34,510 bases of DNA. It comes from Actinomycetales bacterium JB111. GTDB lineage: Bacteria > Actinomycetota > Actinomycetes > Actinomycetales > Actinomycetaceae. Below, in pieces: positions 24,586-33,554 of this stretch; position 1 is the stretch's first letter, and the number at the start of each line of letters is the position of its first letter. The DNA lies in contig FUHX01000032.1 of the NCBI GenBank assembly GCA_900163555.1, forward strand, positions 1 through 34,510, read 5' to 3'. The position numbers and the translations under genes were made by a program. A model generated the notes under the pieces. It was not told the DNA's origin. It saw only the letters and a list, made by a program, of their open reading frames with translations, and did not search any database.

Positions 24586-25347
24586 TCACCCGACCAGCTC
24601 GAGGACACCCCTCACCACCGCCGCGAGCGCGCCCGCCCACGCCACCGCCAGCGCGAGCCGCCGCGCCGACGACGACGGCACGCGCCTGGCGAACCGGCTC
24701 GCGAGCGGCACGATCGCGACCACGGTCGCCGCGAGCACGGCGAGGACCCACAGGTCCGGTATCTGGTCGACGCGCACCGCTCCCCCGCCGAGCTTCACTC
24801 CGGCGGACAGCGCGCCCATGACGAAGAAGGTCGGCTGCAGCGAGGACGTGAAGGTCGCGTGGTCCCAGCGCGACAGTCGGGAGTAGACGACCAACGACGG
24901 CCCAGCCACGCCGGCGGTCGTGTTGCAGAAGCCTCCGGCGACGCCGGCGACACCCGCCGCGAACCGCCCACGGGCGGCAGGCATGCGACCGGCCGCGGCC
25001 GCGAGCGAGGAGGCCACCAGGGCGAGGACGAGGATCCCGCCGACGACGATCTGCAGCCATGCGGACGGCAGGAACCGCACCACCAGGGCGGCGGGCACCG
25101 CGCCGAGAACCGCGCACGGAATGATGACCTTCAGTCGCTCGCGGTCGACCTGGCCGCCCATCGACCGCCAGATGACCAGCGCGGAGACGATGGAGACGAC
25201 GTTCGTCAGCCACACGCCGACGGCGGGGCCGATGAGCAGCGCGAGGACGGGCGAGACCACGAGTCCCACGCCCATACCGGAGACTCGTTGGAGCGTGCAC
25301 CCTGCCGCGACCGCGGTCACGGCGAGCACGATCTCGAGGGAGGTCAC
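24586..25347 (-). CDS. TauE/SafE family permease
   Basis: The 253-residue, very hydrophobic protein has about eight membrane segments in two halves. The start LEIVLAVTAVAAGCTLQRVSGMGVGL, split by a conserved glycine-rich turn, and the second-half AGVAGGFCNTTAGVAGPSLV are the duplicated motifs of the TauE/SafE (former DUF81) family, which exports or imports sulfonates, sulfoacetate or other organic anions. The GTG at 25347 has a strong GGGGAGG six bases upstream, but that site lies inside a hairpin. It is 30 bp downstream of yebC on the same strand and converges on the IclR gene. Its substrate, and whether it belongs to the flavoprotein pathway, are unknown. Confidence 0.88.
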   Translation of the reverse strand: MTSLEIVLAVTAVAAGCTLQRVSGMGVGLVVSPVLALLIGPAVGVWLTNVVSIVSALVIWRSMGGQVDRERLKVIIPCAVLGAVPAALVVRFLPSAWLQIVVGGILVLALVASSLAAAAGRMPAARGRFAAGVAGVAGGFCNTTAGVAGPSLVVYSRLSRWDHATFTSSLQPTFFVMGALSAGVKLGGGAVRVDQIPDLWVLAVLAATVVAIVPLASRFARRVPSSSARRLALAVAWAGALAAVVRGVLELVG

Positions 25348-25353
25348 TCAGGA

Positions 25354-25372
25354 CCTCCCCGTGGTGGGGAGG
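25354..25372 (-). promoter_or_regulatory. Hairpin masking the ribosome binding site of the TauE/SafE gene
   Basis: On the minus strand CCTCCCC-ACCAC-GGGGAGG forms a perfect 7-bp GC stem between the yebC stop and the permease start. The 3' arm is the Shine-Dalgarno sequence of the permease gene. It may limit translation unless opened by ribosomes finishing yebC, or act as a weak terminator. Confidence 0.55.
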
Positions 25373-25377
25373 AAGGC

Positions 25378-26136
25378 TCAGTCCGCCTCGAGCTCGGCGA
25401 GCACCGAGTCCGGGATGTCGACGTTGGAGAACACGTTCTGGACGTCGTCGGAGTCCTCGAGCGCGTCGACCAGGCGCATGACCTTGCGGGCGCCGTCGGC
25501 GTCGACCGTGACCTCCATGGACGGCACGAACTGTGCCTCGGCGGAGTCGTAGTCGAACCCGGCCTCGACGAGCGCGGTGCGCACGTCGACCACGTCGGTC
25601 GCCTCGGAGAGGACCTCGAAGGACTCGCCCTCGTCGGTGACCTCCTCCGCGCCGGCGTCGAGAACGGCGCCGAGCACGTCGTCCTCCTCGACACCGTCGG
25701 CCTTGGGCACCACCACGACGCCCTTGCGGTTGAACAGGTAGGACACCGAGCCGGGGTCGGCCAGGTTGCCGCCATTGCGCGTGAACGCGACGCGGACCTC
25801 GGAGGCCGCGCGGTTCCGGTTGTCGGTGAGGCACTCGACGAGGACGGCCACGCCGCCCGGGGCGTAGCCCTCGTACATGATCGTCTCGTACTCGGCGCCG
25901 CCGGCCTCGGCACCGGACCCGCGCTTGACGGCGCGGTCGATGTTGTCCGCGGGGACGGAGGACTTCTTCGCCTTCTGGATGGCGTCGAACAGGGTCGGGT
26001 TGCCCGCGGGGTCGCCACCACCGGTGCGTGCCGCAACCTCGATGTTCTTGATGAGCCGCGCAAACAGCTTGCCGCGCTTGGCGTCGATCGCTGCCTTCTT
26101 GTGCTTCGTGGTTGCCCACTTGGAGTGCCCGGACAT
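25378..26136 (-). CDS. yebC: YebC/PmpR family regulatory protein
   Basis: The 252-residue protein begins [20 protein letters not shown], the invariant start of the YebC family, and includes [20 protein letters not shown], the central [14 protein letters not shown] and the C-terminal VPSMEVTVD region. Members have been described as DNA-binding regulators and more recently as translation factors that help ribosomes through proline-rich stretches. It is usually near ruvC in bacteria; here nearly 9 kb of other genes separate them. The ATG at 26136 has an excellent AAGGAG site. Confidence 0.96.
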   Translation of the reverse strand: MSGHSKWATTKHKKAAIDAKRGKLFARLIKNIEVAARTGGGDPAGNPTLFDAIQKAKKSSVPADNIDRAVKRGSGAEAGGAEYETIMYEGYAPGGVAVLVECLTDNRNRAASEVRVAFTRNGGNLADPGSVSYLFNRKGVVVVPKADGVEEDDVLGAVLDAGAEEVTDEGESFEVLSEATDVVDVRTALVEAGFDYDSAEAQFVPSMEVTVDADGARKVMRLVDALEDSDDVQNVFSNVDIPDSVLAELEAD

Positions 26137-26216
26137 CCAAATCTCCTTGCCTGGCGGTGGTGGAGCGACCGGAGCGCGCCCGTGGGGCCGCTCGACGGCC
26201 GCTTACGGCCGCCAGG

Positions 26217-26222
26217 AGTCTA
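26217..26222 (-). promoter_or_regulatory. -10 element of yebC
   Basis: TAGACT on the minus strand, giving a start near 26210 and a leader of about 74 nt. It lies in the 172-bp gap after the Nudix gene, where no strong terminator was seen. A -35 is not evident. Confidence 0.4.
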
Positions 26223-26308
26223 CCCGCAGGGAGGACCACCGGCCCGCGTTCGTCCAGGACACACCGACGACACCACCCCTGTGCACGGGCAACCGGACCT
26301 CGCCGTCC

Positions 26309-26857
26309 TCACTCGCCGGAGAGCGTCACACAGGTCCCGTCCCAGCCGCGCAGCAACCGCCGCACGAGCGCGGGCAGGTCGAGCGGGTAGACGGTGTGCC
26401 CGTCCGCGACCAGCGCGTCGAGCTCGTCGGCGCTCAGCCACCGCATCTGGTCGAGGACGTCCCGCTCGAGGCTGGTCCAGCCCTCCTCCGACGGCGACGG
26501 GCGCGTTCCCGCCACCCGGAGCAGGAAGAACTCCTCGTCCTGGCGGCGCACCTTGTTGACGAACCGGAAGGTGGCGCTCCGCCGCCCGACCGGCCCCTCC
26601 AGATCGCCCGGACGGACCGCAAAACCGGTCTCCTCGGCGATCTCGCGGACGGCCCCCACGCGCGGGTCCTCGCCATCGGCGATGCCGCCGCCGACCGTGA
26701 ACCACCACCGGTGGTCGACGTCGTCGCCGTCGTGCCCCTCGATGAGCAGGAGGTTCCCCGCGGAGTCGAGGATGACGGCGCGGGCGGCGTTCCGGAACGG
26801 GATGCCGTCCGGCCCGGGGACCCACTCAACCTCGACGTCGGTCTCGGTCTCAGGCAC
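26309..26857 (-). CDS. Nudix hydrolase
   Basis: The 182-residue protein has a complete Nudix box from GGGIADGEDP to AVREIAEETGF (about residues 56-79), matching GX5EX7REUXEEXGU. It should hydrolyse a nucleoside diphosphate linked to another group; the specific substrate is not evident. A Nudix gene also follows pimA in Mycobacterium tuberculosis (Rv2609c), so the position is conserved. The GTG at 26857 overlaps the upstream protease gene by eight bases. It is the last gene of the thrS-pgsA-pimA operon. Confidence 0.93.
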   Translation of the reverse strand: MPETETDVEVEWVPGPDGIPFRNAARAVILDSAGNLLLIEGHDGDDVDHRWWFTVGGGIADGEDPRVGAVREIAEETGFAVRPGDLEGPVGRRSATFRFVNKVRRQDEEFFLLRVAGTRPSPSEEGWTSLERDVLDQMRWLSADELDALVADGHTVYPLDLPALVRRLLRGWDGTCVTLSGE

Positions 26858-28019
26858 GCGCGATCTCCTCCCGGTCGGCCGTCAGCCGGTGCAGGCGCGC
26901 CAGCTCGAGCGCGCGCTCGTCGTCGGTGACGCTCTCGCCCGAGGCGAGCAGTCGTCGTCGGGCCAGGGCCAGCTGCACGGCCGTGCGCTGGAAGTCGAGC
27001 ATGCTCTCCCTGCGGCCGCCGCCCCGGCGGCCGGCCCAGGCCACCGCGTCCCGCCGCGACCGGGTCGACATGATCATGGTGACCTCCTCGGTGCTGATCC
27101 AGCCGGCCCGGTGGTAGTCGCGCAGGCCGAGACGGATCGCCTGCTTCTCGCGTCTCCTCAGCCACAGGACGAGCAGGACGACCGCGCCGAACAGCGGCAC
27201 CTGGAACGACAGGTAGAGCACCGAGAAGTTCCCGCTGACCGCGGTGAGGTTCCACAGCGCGTGCAGCACGATGGCCGCGAGCCAACCGGGCAGGACGATC
27301 CACCAGCGGCCCGGCCCGCGCCGGTTCGTGGCGATGCCGATCGCGAGTCCCGTGCACAGCGTGAACATGGGGTGGACCATCGGCGTCATCAGGCCGCGCT
27401 GGATGAAGACCGCCGTGAGGTTGTCCCAGTAGGTGAGGAAGTACTGCAGGTTCTCGACGGCCGCGAACCCCGCGCCGACGGCGAACGCGTACACGACCCC
27501 GTCGACCGGCCCGCGCAGCTGGCCTCGCCCCACGAGGAGCACGACGACGATCCCGAGGCCCTTGAGGGTCTCCTCGGTGATCGGCGCGCTGACGAGGGCC
27601 GTGAGGGTGGCTGCGGCCTCCGACCCGACGACGCCGCTCGTCGCGTACTGGAACGCACCGTTGGTCACGGCGGCCACGGCCGTGGCCACGCCGGCGCCCC
27701 AGGTCACCGCCACGAGGACGAGCCCGCGCGGCTCGGGTTCCCAGGCGTCGATCCACTTCACCGCCAGCACGAGCCCGACGAACGGGACGAGTGCCAGGAG
27801 GACGACGACCGTCACCTGGAGGGGGCCGGTGGCGCCTGCGAGGAGCCGGGGGACGATCCAGGCGAGCCCGGCGCCGGCGACGGCGAGCGCGACGAGCTGC
27901 AGGACCGTCGAGGTGACGGACCGCTCGCGGGCGCGTCGGCCCGGCGTGGGAGCGCCGAGATCGATGCCGCCGGGCGCGGCCGGCGTTCCGGGCGGGGCGA
28001 GGGATCCGGCGTCAGGCAC
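26850..28019 (-). CDS. PrsW-like intramembrane metalloprotease
   Basis: The 389-residue protein has eight or so membrane segments and the motifs of the PrsW/CAAX-type protease group: EETLK (149-153), EN at 189-190, H216 in MVHPMFT, and H253 in LHALWN. PrsW of Bacillus cleaves the anti-sigma factor RsiW at site 1; here the target is unknown and no sigma/anti-sigma pair is adjacent. A soluble C-terminal tail of about 90 residues, rich in Arg and helices, is predicted to be cytoplasmic. The GTG at 28019 overlaps the mannosyltransferase gene by eight bases. In mycobacteria this gene is not between pimA and the Nudix gene, so it appears to be an insertion in the operon. Confidence 0.88.
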   Translation of the reverse strand: MPDAGSLAPPGTPAAPGGIDLGAPTPGRRARERSVTSTVLQLVALAVAGAGLAWIVPRLLAGATGPLQVTVVVLLALVPFVGLVLAVKWIDAWEPEPRGLVLVAVTWGAGVATAVAAVTNGAFQYATSGVVGSEAAATLTALVSAPITEETLKGLGIVVVLLVGRGQLRGPVDGVVYAFAVGAGFAAVENLQYFLTYWDNLTAVFIQRGLMTPMVHPMFTLCTGLAIGIATNRRGPGRWWIVLPGWLAAIVLHALWNLTAVSGNFSVLYLSFQVPLFGAVVLLVLWLRRREKQAIRLGLRDYHRAGWISTEEVTMIMSTRSRRDAVAWAGRRGGGRRESMLDFQRTAVQLALARRRLLASGESVTDDERALELARLHRLTADREEIARA

Positions 28020-29148
28020 CCGAACACCCTACGGAACCGGTCGCACGGCGGTAGGAGTCCTCGACGCGCGCGGCCACGACCGACCAGTCGAACCGTGCGA
28101 CGTGCCCGACGGCGAGCGCGGCCGCGTGCACCGCCGGCCCGGGATCGTCGAGGACCCGGTTGATCGCCTCGGCCAGCGCCTCCGGACGGCCGCGCGGGAC
28201 GAGCGCGCCGAGGACCTCGCCGTCGTCGTCGGTCAGGACGTCGGCGAAGGCCGGCAGGTCGCTGGCGACCACGGGCGCTCCGGCCGCCATCGCCTCGACG
28301 AGGACGATGCCGAAGCTCTCCCCGCCGGTGTGGGGGGCGACGAAGACGTCGGCGTCGCGCAGCAGGGCGACCTTGTCGTGTTCGCTGATGCGTCCGAGCA
28401 CGGACCACCCGTCCGTGTGGCCGAGGAGTCGGCGCGCGGCGTCGGCGCCGGGGCCGGCGACGACCAGCCGGGCGTCGGGGTGCCTCGCGCGGACGGTGGG
28501 CCACGCGGCGGCGAGGTGCGCCATGCCCTTGCGCTCCTCGTCGGCGCGGCCGAGGAAGACGACGGTCGGTCCGGTGCCGGCGCCACGTCCGGGGTCTCGC
28601 TCCGGTCGTGTGTCGGCGGCGAAGGCGCCGATGTCGACGCCGTTCGGGATGATCTCGCACTCCCGGCCGAGCCACTCGCGCTGCGTGCGCGCGGCCTCGC
28701 GGGAGACCGCGATCGACGCGCCGATCCCCCGCAGGTGGCGCCGGAGCGGTGCTCGTAGCGCACGAAGCAAGCCGATCCGGTCGATGGCCGCGTGGAAGGT
28801 GGCGACCACGGGCACGCCCGCCGCGCGGGCGGCGCGCAGGGCGAACGCGGACGCCGAGGGAGAGGAGGGCTCGTGCACGTGCACGACGTCGAAGCGTCCG
28901 TCCCGCACCCACCTCGCCGCACGGCGTGCGGCGGCCGGGGTCGGGCTCAGCCGCGCGACCGAGCCGTTGAACCCGAACCGGACGCCCGGTCCCGTGACGG
29001 TCTCGTGCGTCCCCACGGGGGCGCGGCCGGGGGCCAGGATCTCGACCTCGTGGCCCCCGCCGCGCAGTGCCGCCGCGAGCTGACGCACGTGGGCGTCCAC
29101 CCCTCCGGGCGTGCCGACGTCGTACGGGTGCGCGATGCCGATCCTCAT
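28012..29148 (-). CDS. pimA: Phosphatidylinositol mannosyltransferase PimA-like (GT4)
   Basis: Transfers the first mannose from GDP-mannose to phosphatidylinositol on the inner membrane face, starting PIM synthesis. The 378-residue length fits. The N-terminal GxxGGVxxHV pattern appears as GTPGGVDAHVRQLA (12-25), and the C-terminal GT4 signature GGESFGIVLVEAMAAGAPVV is nearly identical to mycobacterial PimA; IIPNGVDIGAF and VFLGRADEERKGM are also typical. The ATG at 29148 overlaps the acyltransferase stop by four bases. The order pgsA-acyltransferase-pimA equals that of mycobacteria (Rv2612c-Rv2610c), which supports the assignment over other GT4 enzymes. Confidence 0.93.
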   Translation of the reverse strand: MRIGIAHPYDVGTPGGVDAHVRQLAAALRGGGHEVEILAPGRAPVGTHETVTGPGVRFGFNGSVARLSPTPAAARRAARWVRDGRFDVVHVHEPSSPSASAFALRAARAAGVPVVATFHAAIDRIGLLRALRAPLRRHLRGIGASIAVSREAARTQREWLGRECEIIPNGVDIGAFAADTRPERDPGRGAGTGPTVVFLGRADEERKGMAHLAAAWPTVRARHPDARLVVAGPGADAARRLLGHTDGWSVLGRISEHDKVALLRDADVFVAPHTGGESFGIVLVEAMAAGAPVVASDLPAFADVLTDDDGEVLGALVPRGRPEALAEAINRVLDDPGPAVHAAALAVGHVARFDWSVVAARVEDSYRRATGSVGCSGA

Positions 29149-30164
29149 GTCGATACCGGCCCCGCAGTCCGGTCGCAGTCGCGGGCCTCGCGCTCGGCGG
29201 CACGGGCGCGACCGGCGGCCAGCCGCTCCGGGTCGAGGTCGTCCGTGAACACCGGCTGGAGCATGTGCCACTGCTCGGGGTGCCGCCTCAGGAACGGCTC
29301 GGCCTCGGCGACCCACGCGCGCGTGAGATCGACGACGTCGGCCCGGGTGTGCGATCCCGCGGGACGGCTTCCGTCCTCCGTCCCGCCGAGGGGGCGGGAG
29401 AACTCGACGACGATCCCGCTGCGCGTGCCCGCGGCGCGCGCCCGGGCGCCGTCGATCCGCTCGTGGCGGATGCCGATGAGCACGAGCGGCGCGCCGATCT
29501 GCAGGGCGAGGGCGGCGGGCCCGGCGCCGACGAGCATCTGATGGCCGGCGAGCGTGACCTCCACCCCGGTGTGCCCGAGATCGCGGTCGGCGAGCAGGGG
29601 CACGAGGTGGGGGCGGGTGGGCGCGGTCTCGACGAGCTCGCGAAGGACCGGCCTGCCCTCGTCGGCGACGACGATGGTCATGCCGACGTCCTCGCGCAGC
29701 GAGACGAACTGCTCGTGCAGCTCGTCCGGGTGGAGGCGCTCGGCGACCGTCAGCACGGGTGCCATCTCGAGGCAGCTCCAGGCGCCGGCGAGGTCCCAGT
29801 TGCCGGCGTGCAGGAGCGCGGCGACGACGGGGCGGCCCGAGTCTAAGGTGGGCTGCACGTGGTGGCGACCGACCGTGCGCACCCGCGCGGAGATCTGGTC
29901 GGGGCTCGCGGCACCGAGCTGGATCGCCTCGGCGAAGTAGCGCAGGTAGCCGCGCAGGTTCGCCCGGACGGCGGGGCGCAGCTGTCCGCGCGAGAGGTCG
30001 GGCCGCAGCCGACCCGTGTGCGCGGCGATCCGGCGGTTCCGCGTGGACGGCCACGCGCCGATCGCGGTGCCGGCGAGACCGGCAAGGGAGTCGACGACGG
30101 TGGCGGGCACGCGGCCGAGCACCCGGGTCGCGGCCGGCAGCAGCCGCAGCGGGTCGATGCTCAC
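29145..30164 (-). CDS. patA: PIM acyltransferase (PatA-like, LPLAT family)
   Basis: Adds a fatty acyl chain to the mannose of PIMs. The 339-residue protein belongs to the lysophospholipid acyltransferase/lauroyl acyltransferase group: LLHAGNWDLAG near residue 117 provides the HX4D catalytic motif (H118, D123), and VPLLADRDLGHTGVEV is the second conserved block. No full transmembrane anchor is obvious, in line with a membrane-associated enzyme. The GTG at 30164 overlaps the pgsA stop (GTGA). The position between pgsA and pimA is the same as Rv2611c. Confidence 0.92.
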   Translation of the reverse strand: MSIDPLRLLPAATRVLGRVPATVVDSLAGLAGTAIGAWPSTRNRRIAAHTGRLRPDLSRGQLRPAVRANLRGYLRYFAEAIQLGAASPDQISARVRTVGRHHVQPTLDSGRPVVAALLHAGNWDLAGAWSCLEMAPVLTVAERLHPDELHEQFVSLREDVGMTIVVADEGRPVLRELVETAPTRPHLVPLLADRDLGHTGVEVTLAGHQMLVGAGPAALALQIGAPLVLIGIRHERIDGARARAAGTRSGIVVEFSRPLGGTEDGSRPAGSHTRADVVDLTRAWVAEAEPFLRRHPEQWHMLQPVFTDDLDPERLAAGRARAAEREARDCDRTAGPVST

Positions 30165-30793
30165 GACTCACCCCCGGGGGCGGACAGCGCCTGACGCCGG
30201 ATGCTCGCGACCCGCTGGCCGACGGTGACGACGGCGAGCACGGCCGTGAGCGCCAGGACCGCGGCGAGCGCCCACGCCGGGGCGCCGAGCCCGTGGGCGA
30301 ACAGGCCGACGAGGACGAGGACGAGCCGGTCCGCCCGCTGGGCGATGCCGCCGCTGACGTCGAAACCCTCCGCCTGGCCCCGGGCCTTCGCGTAGGGCAC
30401 GAGCTGGTCGAGGACGAGTGCGCCGAGGCCCGCGACGAGCACGAGCGTGCGGTCGCCGACGGGCAGGTGCAGGTGCGCGTAGAGCGCGATCGACGCGAGG
30501 ATCGTGCCGTCGACGACCCGGTCCGTGGCCGAGTCGACGAACGCCCCCCAGGGGGAGTCGGTCCCGGCCAGGCGGGCGAGGACGCCGTCGAGGGAGTCGA
30601 CGACCGTGAGCGCGCCGAGGGCCAGCGCGGCCGCGACGATGTGCCCGGACGGCACGAGCACGGCGGCGACGAGCACCGCGAGGAGGCCGGACGTGAGCGT
30701 CACCGCGGTGGCCGAGACTCCCGCCCGCAGGAGCAGCCGGGCGATCGGCGTGAAGAATCGCGCGACCGCGGCGCGCGCGAATCGGGACAGCAT
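30161..30793 (-). CDS. pgsA: CDP-alcohol phosphatidyltransferase (phosphatidylinositol phosphate synthase)
   Basis: The 210-residue integral membrane protein condenses CDP-diacylglycerol with an inositol phosphate. The full signature D66-x2-D69-G70-x2-A73-R74-x8-G83-x3-D87-x3-D91 is present (DSLDGVLARL through GAFVDSATD). Five to six membrane segments follow the usual pattern. Context with acyltransferase and pimA marks it as the inositol enzyme rather than a phosphatidylglycerophosphate synthase. The ATG at 30793 shares one base with the HIT gene stop (TGATG). Confidence 0.94.
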   Translation of the reverse strand: MLSRFARAAVARFFTPIARLLLRAGVSATAVTLTSGLLAVLVAAVLVPSGHIVAAALALGALTVVDSLDGVLARLAGTDSPWGAFVDSATDRVVDGTILASIALYAHLHLPVGDRTLVLVAGLGALVLDQLVPYAKARGQAEGFDVSGGIAQRADRLVLVLVGLFAHGLGAPAWALAAVLALTAVLAVVTVGQRVASIRRQALSAPGGES

Positions 30794-31419
30794 CAGGCCT
30801 GGTACCCAGATCCATCGCCGTCAGTGGCGGGGTCCGAGGTGTCGCGGGAGGCATCGTCGTCGTGCGCCGGGTCGTCCCACGCGTCGGCGAGGAGCCTGCG
30901 CGTGTCGCCGAGCAGCTGGGGCACGGCCTTGGTCCGGGCGACGATCGGCAGGAAGTTCGCGTCCCCGGCCCACCTCGGCACCACGTGCTGGTGGAGGTGC
31001 GCGGCGATGCCCGCGCCGGCGACCTCGCCCTGGTTCATCCCCAGGTTGAAGCCGGCGGGCGCGGACACGGCCCGGATCACACGCATGGCGCGCGCGGTGA
31101 TCGCCTGGACCTCGGACCGCTCGTCGAGGGTGAGCTCGGTGAGGTCGGCGACGTGCCGGTACGGGCACACCAGCAGGTGACCCGGGTTGTAGGGGAACAG
31201 GTTGAGCACCGCGTACGCGGTGGTGCCGCGGTGCACGACCAGTGCGTCGTCGTCGGGCCGGGTGGGCGAGACGCAGAACGGGCAGGTCGACGTCGTGCCG
31301 GTCCTGGGGCGCACGTCCCCCGCCGTGTCCCCCACGTACGCCATGCGGTGCGGCGTCCACAGCCGCTGCAGGGCGTCCGGGACGCCCGGCTGCTCCTCCT
31401 GCCAGTCCCCCGTGCTCAT
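30793..31419 (-). CDS. HIT-family hydrolase/phosphorylase (AP4A phosphorylase-like)
   Basis: The 208-residue protein has the histidine triad HLHQHVVPRW (H141, H143, H145) and an upstream CPFC pair (46-49). It matches the family of Rv2613c, a diadenosine tetraphosphate phosphorylase of Mycobacterium tuberculosis found at the same place between thrS and pgsA. AP4A is a by-product of aminoacyl-tRNA synthetases, so linkage to thrS makes sense. The ATG at 31419 is chosen; GGAG ten bases upstream supports it. A GTG at 31443 overlapping thrS is the alternative. The C-terminal 30 residues are Asp-rich and disordered. Confidence 0.93.
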   Translation of the reverse strand: MSTGDWQEEQPGVPDALQRLWTPHRMAYVGDTAGDVRPRTGTTSTCPFCVSPTRPDDDALVVHRGTTAYAVLNLFPYNPGHLLVCPYRHVADLTELTLDERSEVQAITARAMRVIRAVSAPAGFNLGMNQGEVAGAGIAAHLHQHVVPRWAGDANFLPIVARTKAVPQLLGDTRRLLADAWDDPAHDDDASRDTSDPATDGDGSGYQA

Positions 31420-31426
31420 CGGCGCA

Positions 31427-33493
31427 TCACTCCGGGACGTCACCGGAGGCCGCCGGGGCGGCCGGGTCGGCGTTCACGCGGCCGGCGATGTGCTCCGTGA
31501 TGACGCGCACGGCCTCGTCGACCGGCACCTGGTTGCGCTGGCTGCCGTCGCGGAAGCGGAACGACACGGCGCCCGCCTCCTCGTCCTCGCCGCCGGCGAT
31601 GAGGACGAACGGCGCCTTGACCTTCGAGGCGTTGCGGATCTTCTTGCCGAACCGGTCGTCGGAGCGGTCGATCTCGACCCGGACCCCCGCGGCCGCCAGC
31701 TTCTCCGCGACCTGCTCGAGGTGCGGGACGAAGGCGTCGGCGACCGGGACACCGAGGACCTGCACGGGCGAGAGCCACGCCGGGAACGAGCCCGCGTAGT
31801 GCTCGAGGAGGACCCCGAAGAACCGCTCGATCGACCCGAACAGCGCGCGGTGGATCATGACGGGCCGCTGGCGCGAGCCGTCCGACGCCGTGTACTCGAG
31901 CTCGAACAGCTCCGGCTCGAAGAAGTCGAGCTGGATGGTGGACAGCTGCCAGGTGCGGCCGATCGCGTCCTTCGCCTGCACTGAGATCTTCGGTCCGTAG
32001 AACGCGGCGCCGCCCGGGTCCGGCACGAGATCGAGACCCGACTCGTTCGCGACCTGCGCGAGGACGTCGGTGGCCTCCTCCCAGGTGGCGTCGTCGCCGA
32101 CGGACTTCTCCGGGTCCCGGGTCGACAGCTCGAGGTAGAAGTCGTCCAGCCCGTAGTCCTTCAGCAGGTCGAGGACGAAGGTCAGCAGGCCGGCCAGCTC
32201 CTCCTTCATCTGCTCGCGGGTGGTGTAGATGTGCGCGTCGTCCTGCGTGAAGCCGCGCGCACGGGTCAGGCCGTGGACCACGCCGGACTTCTCGTAGCGG
32301 TAGACGTGCCCGAACTCGAACAGCCGGAGCGGGAGCTCGCGGTACGAGCGGCCGCGTGAGCGGTAGACGAGGTTGTGCATCGGGCAGTTCATGGGCTTGA
32401 GGTAGTAGTCCTGGCCCTGCTTGGTGACCTGGCCGTCCGCGCCCCGCTCCTCGTCCATGTGCATCGGGGGGTACATCCCGTCGGCGTACCAGTCGAGGTG
32501 CTTGGAGGTCTCGAAGAGGTTCTTCTTCGTGATGTGCGGGGTGGAGACGAACGAGTACCCGGCCTCGACGTGACGGCGGCGGGAGTAGTCCTCCATCTCC
32601 ATGCGGATCATCGCGCCCTTCGGGTGGAAGACCGGCAGGCCGGAGCCGATCTCGTCCGGGAACGAGAACAGGTCGAGCTCGGAGCCCAGGCGGCGGTGGT
32701 CGCGGCGCTCGGCCTCCGCAAGGCGCTCGAGGTAGGCGCGCAGCTCGTCCTTCGACGGCCAGGCGGTGCCGTAGATGCGCTGGAGCTGGGGGTTCTTCTC
32801 CGAGCCGCGCCAGTAGGCGGCCGCGGAGCGCATGAGGCTGAAGCCGTTGCCGATGAGCTTGGTGCTCGGCAGATGCGGGCCGCGGCAGAGGTCGCCCCAG
32901 GCGACCTCTCCCCCGCGGCGCACGTTGTCGTAGATCGTCAGCTCCCCGCCCCCGACCTCGACGCTCGCGCCCTCGGCGACCTCTTCCGAGCCGGACCCGG
33001 GGCCGCCGGCAAGGGCGACGAGCTCCAGCTTGTACGGCTCGCCGGCCAGCTCCGCGCCCGCCTCCTCGACCGAGACGACCCGACGGCGGAAGGTCTGCCC
33101 CTCGCGCACGATCCGGGCCATCGTCTTCTCGAGGTCCTTCAGCTGCTCGGGGGTGAACGGCTGCTCGACGTCGAAGTCGTAGTAGAAGCCGTCCGTGATC
33201 GGCGGGCCGATGCCGAGCTTGGCGTCCGGGTTCACCTGCTGCACGGCCTGCGCGAGGACGTGCGCGGTGGAGTGACGCAGGATGCTCAGTCCGTCCGGGC
33301 TGTCGATCGTCACCGACTCGACGCTCGCATCGGGGCCGAAGCCCGCGAGGTCGGAGTCGAGGTCCGTCAGCTCGCCGTCCACCCGCAGGGCGACGACGTC
33401 CTTGCGGTCCGCGAAGAACTCGGTGCCCGTCGTCCCCGTCTGGACCTCGACCACGGCATCGTCGAGACGGACGGACACGGCTGGTGCGGACAT
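31427..33493 (-). CDS. thrS: Threonyl-tRNA synthetase
   Basis: Class II synthetase charging tRNA-Thr. The 688-residue protein shows an N-terminal TGS domain (to about 65), the editing domain with HSTAH (74-78), the catalytic core with zinc ligand motif MNCPMH, motif 2 around [20 protein letters not shown] with [11 protein letters not shown] just after, motif 3 near [16 protein letters not shown], and the anticodon-binding C-terminus. All parts look intact. The ATG at 33493 has GAGGAG eight bases upstream. It opens the operon leading to PIM synthesis. No T-box-like leader was seen. Confidence 0.97.
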   Translation of the reverse strand: MSAPAVSVRLDDAVVEVQTGTTGTEFFADRKDVVALRVDGELTDLDSDLAGFGPDASVESVTIDSPDGLSILRHSTAHVLAQAVQQVNPDAKLGIGPPITDGFYYDFDVEQPFTPEQLKDLEKTMARIVREGQTFRRRVVSVEEAGAELAGEPYKLELVALAGGPGSGSEEVAEGASVEVGGGELTIYDNVRRGGEVAWGDLCRGPHLPSTKLIGNGFSLMRSAAAYWRGSEKNPQLQRIYGTAWPSKDELRAYLERLAEAERRDHRRLGSELDLFSFPDEIGSGLPVFHPKGAMIRMEMEDYSRRRHVEAGYSFVSTPHITKKNLFETSKHLDWYADGMYPPMHMDEERGADGQVTKQGQDYYLKPMNCPMHNLVYRSRGRSYRELPLRLFEFGHVYRYEKSGVVHGLTRARGFTQDDAHIYTTREQMKEELAGLLTFVLDLLKDYGLDDFYLELSTRDPEKSVGDDATWEEATDVLAQVANESGLDLVPDPGGAAFYGPKISVQAKDAIGRTWQLSTIQLDFFEPELFELEYTASDGSRQRPVMIHRALFGSIERFFGVLLEHYAGSFPAWLSPVQVLGVPVADAFVPHLEQVAEKLAAAGVRVEIDRSDDRFGKKIRNASKVKAPFVLIAGGEDEEAGAVSFRFRDGSQRNQVPVDEAVRVITEHIAGRVNADPAAPAASGDVPE

Positions 33494-33519
33494 GAAGAGT
33501 GCTCCTCGGTGCGGTCGAC

Positions 33520-33541
33520 GTCCGCGCGGGCGCGCGCGGAC
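33520..33541 (-). other. Hairpin in thrS leader
   Basis: Perfect 8-bp arms (33520-33527 and 33534-33541) with a six-base loop, located at the predicted 5' end of the thrS mRNA. It is too short for a T-box and shows no T-box sequence. It could stabilise the transcript. Confidence 0.45.
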
Positions 33542-33548
33542 CGCCGCC

Positions 33549-33554
33549 ATCCTA
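33549..33554 (-). promoter_or_regulatory. -10 element of thrS operon
   Basis: TAGGAT on the minus strand predicts a start near 33542 and a leader of about 49 nt. No clear -35 is seen at the expected spacing. Confidence 0.45.
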
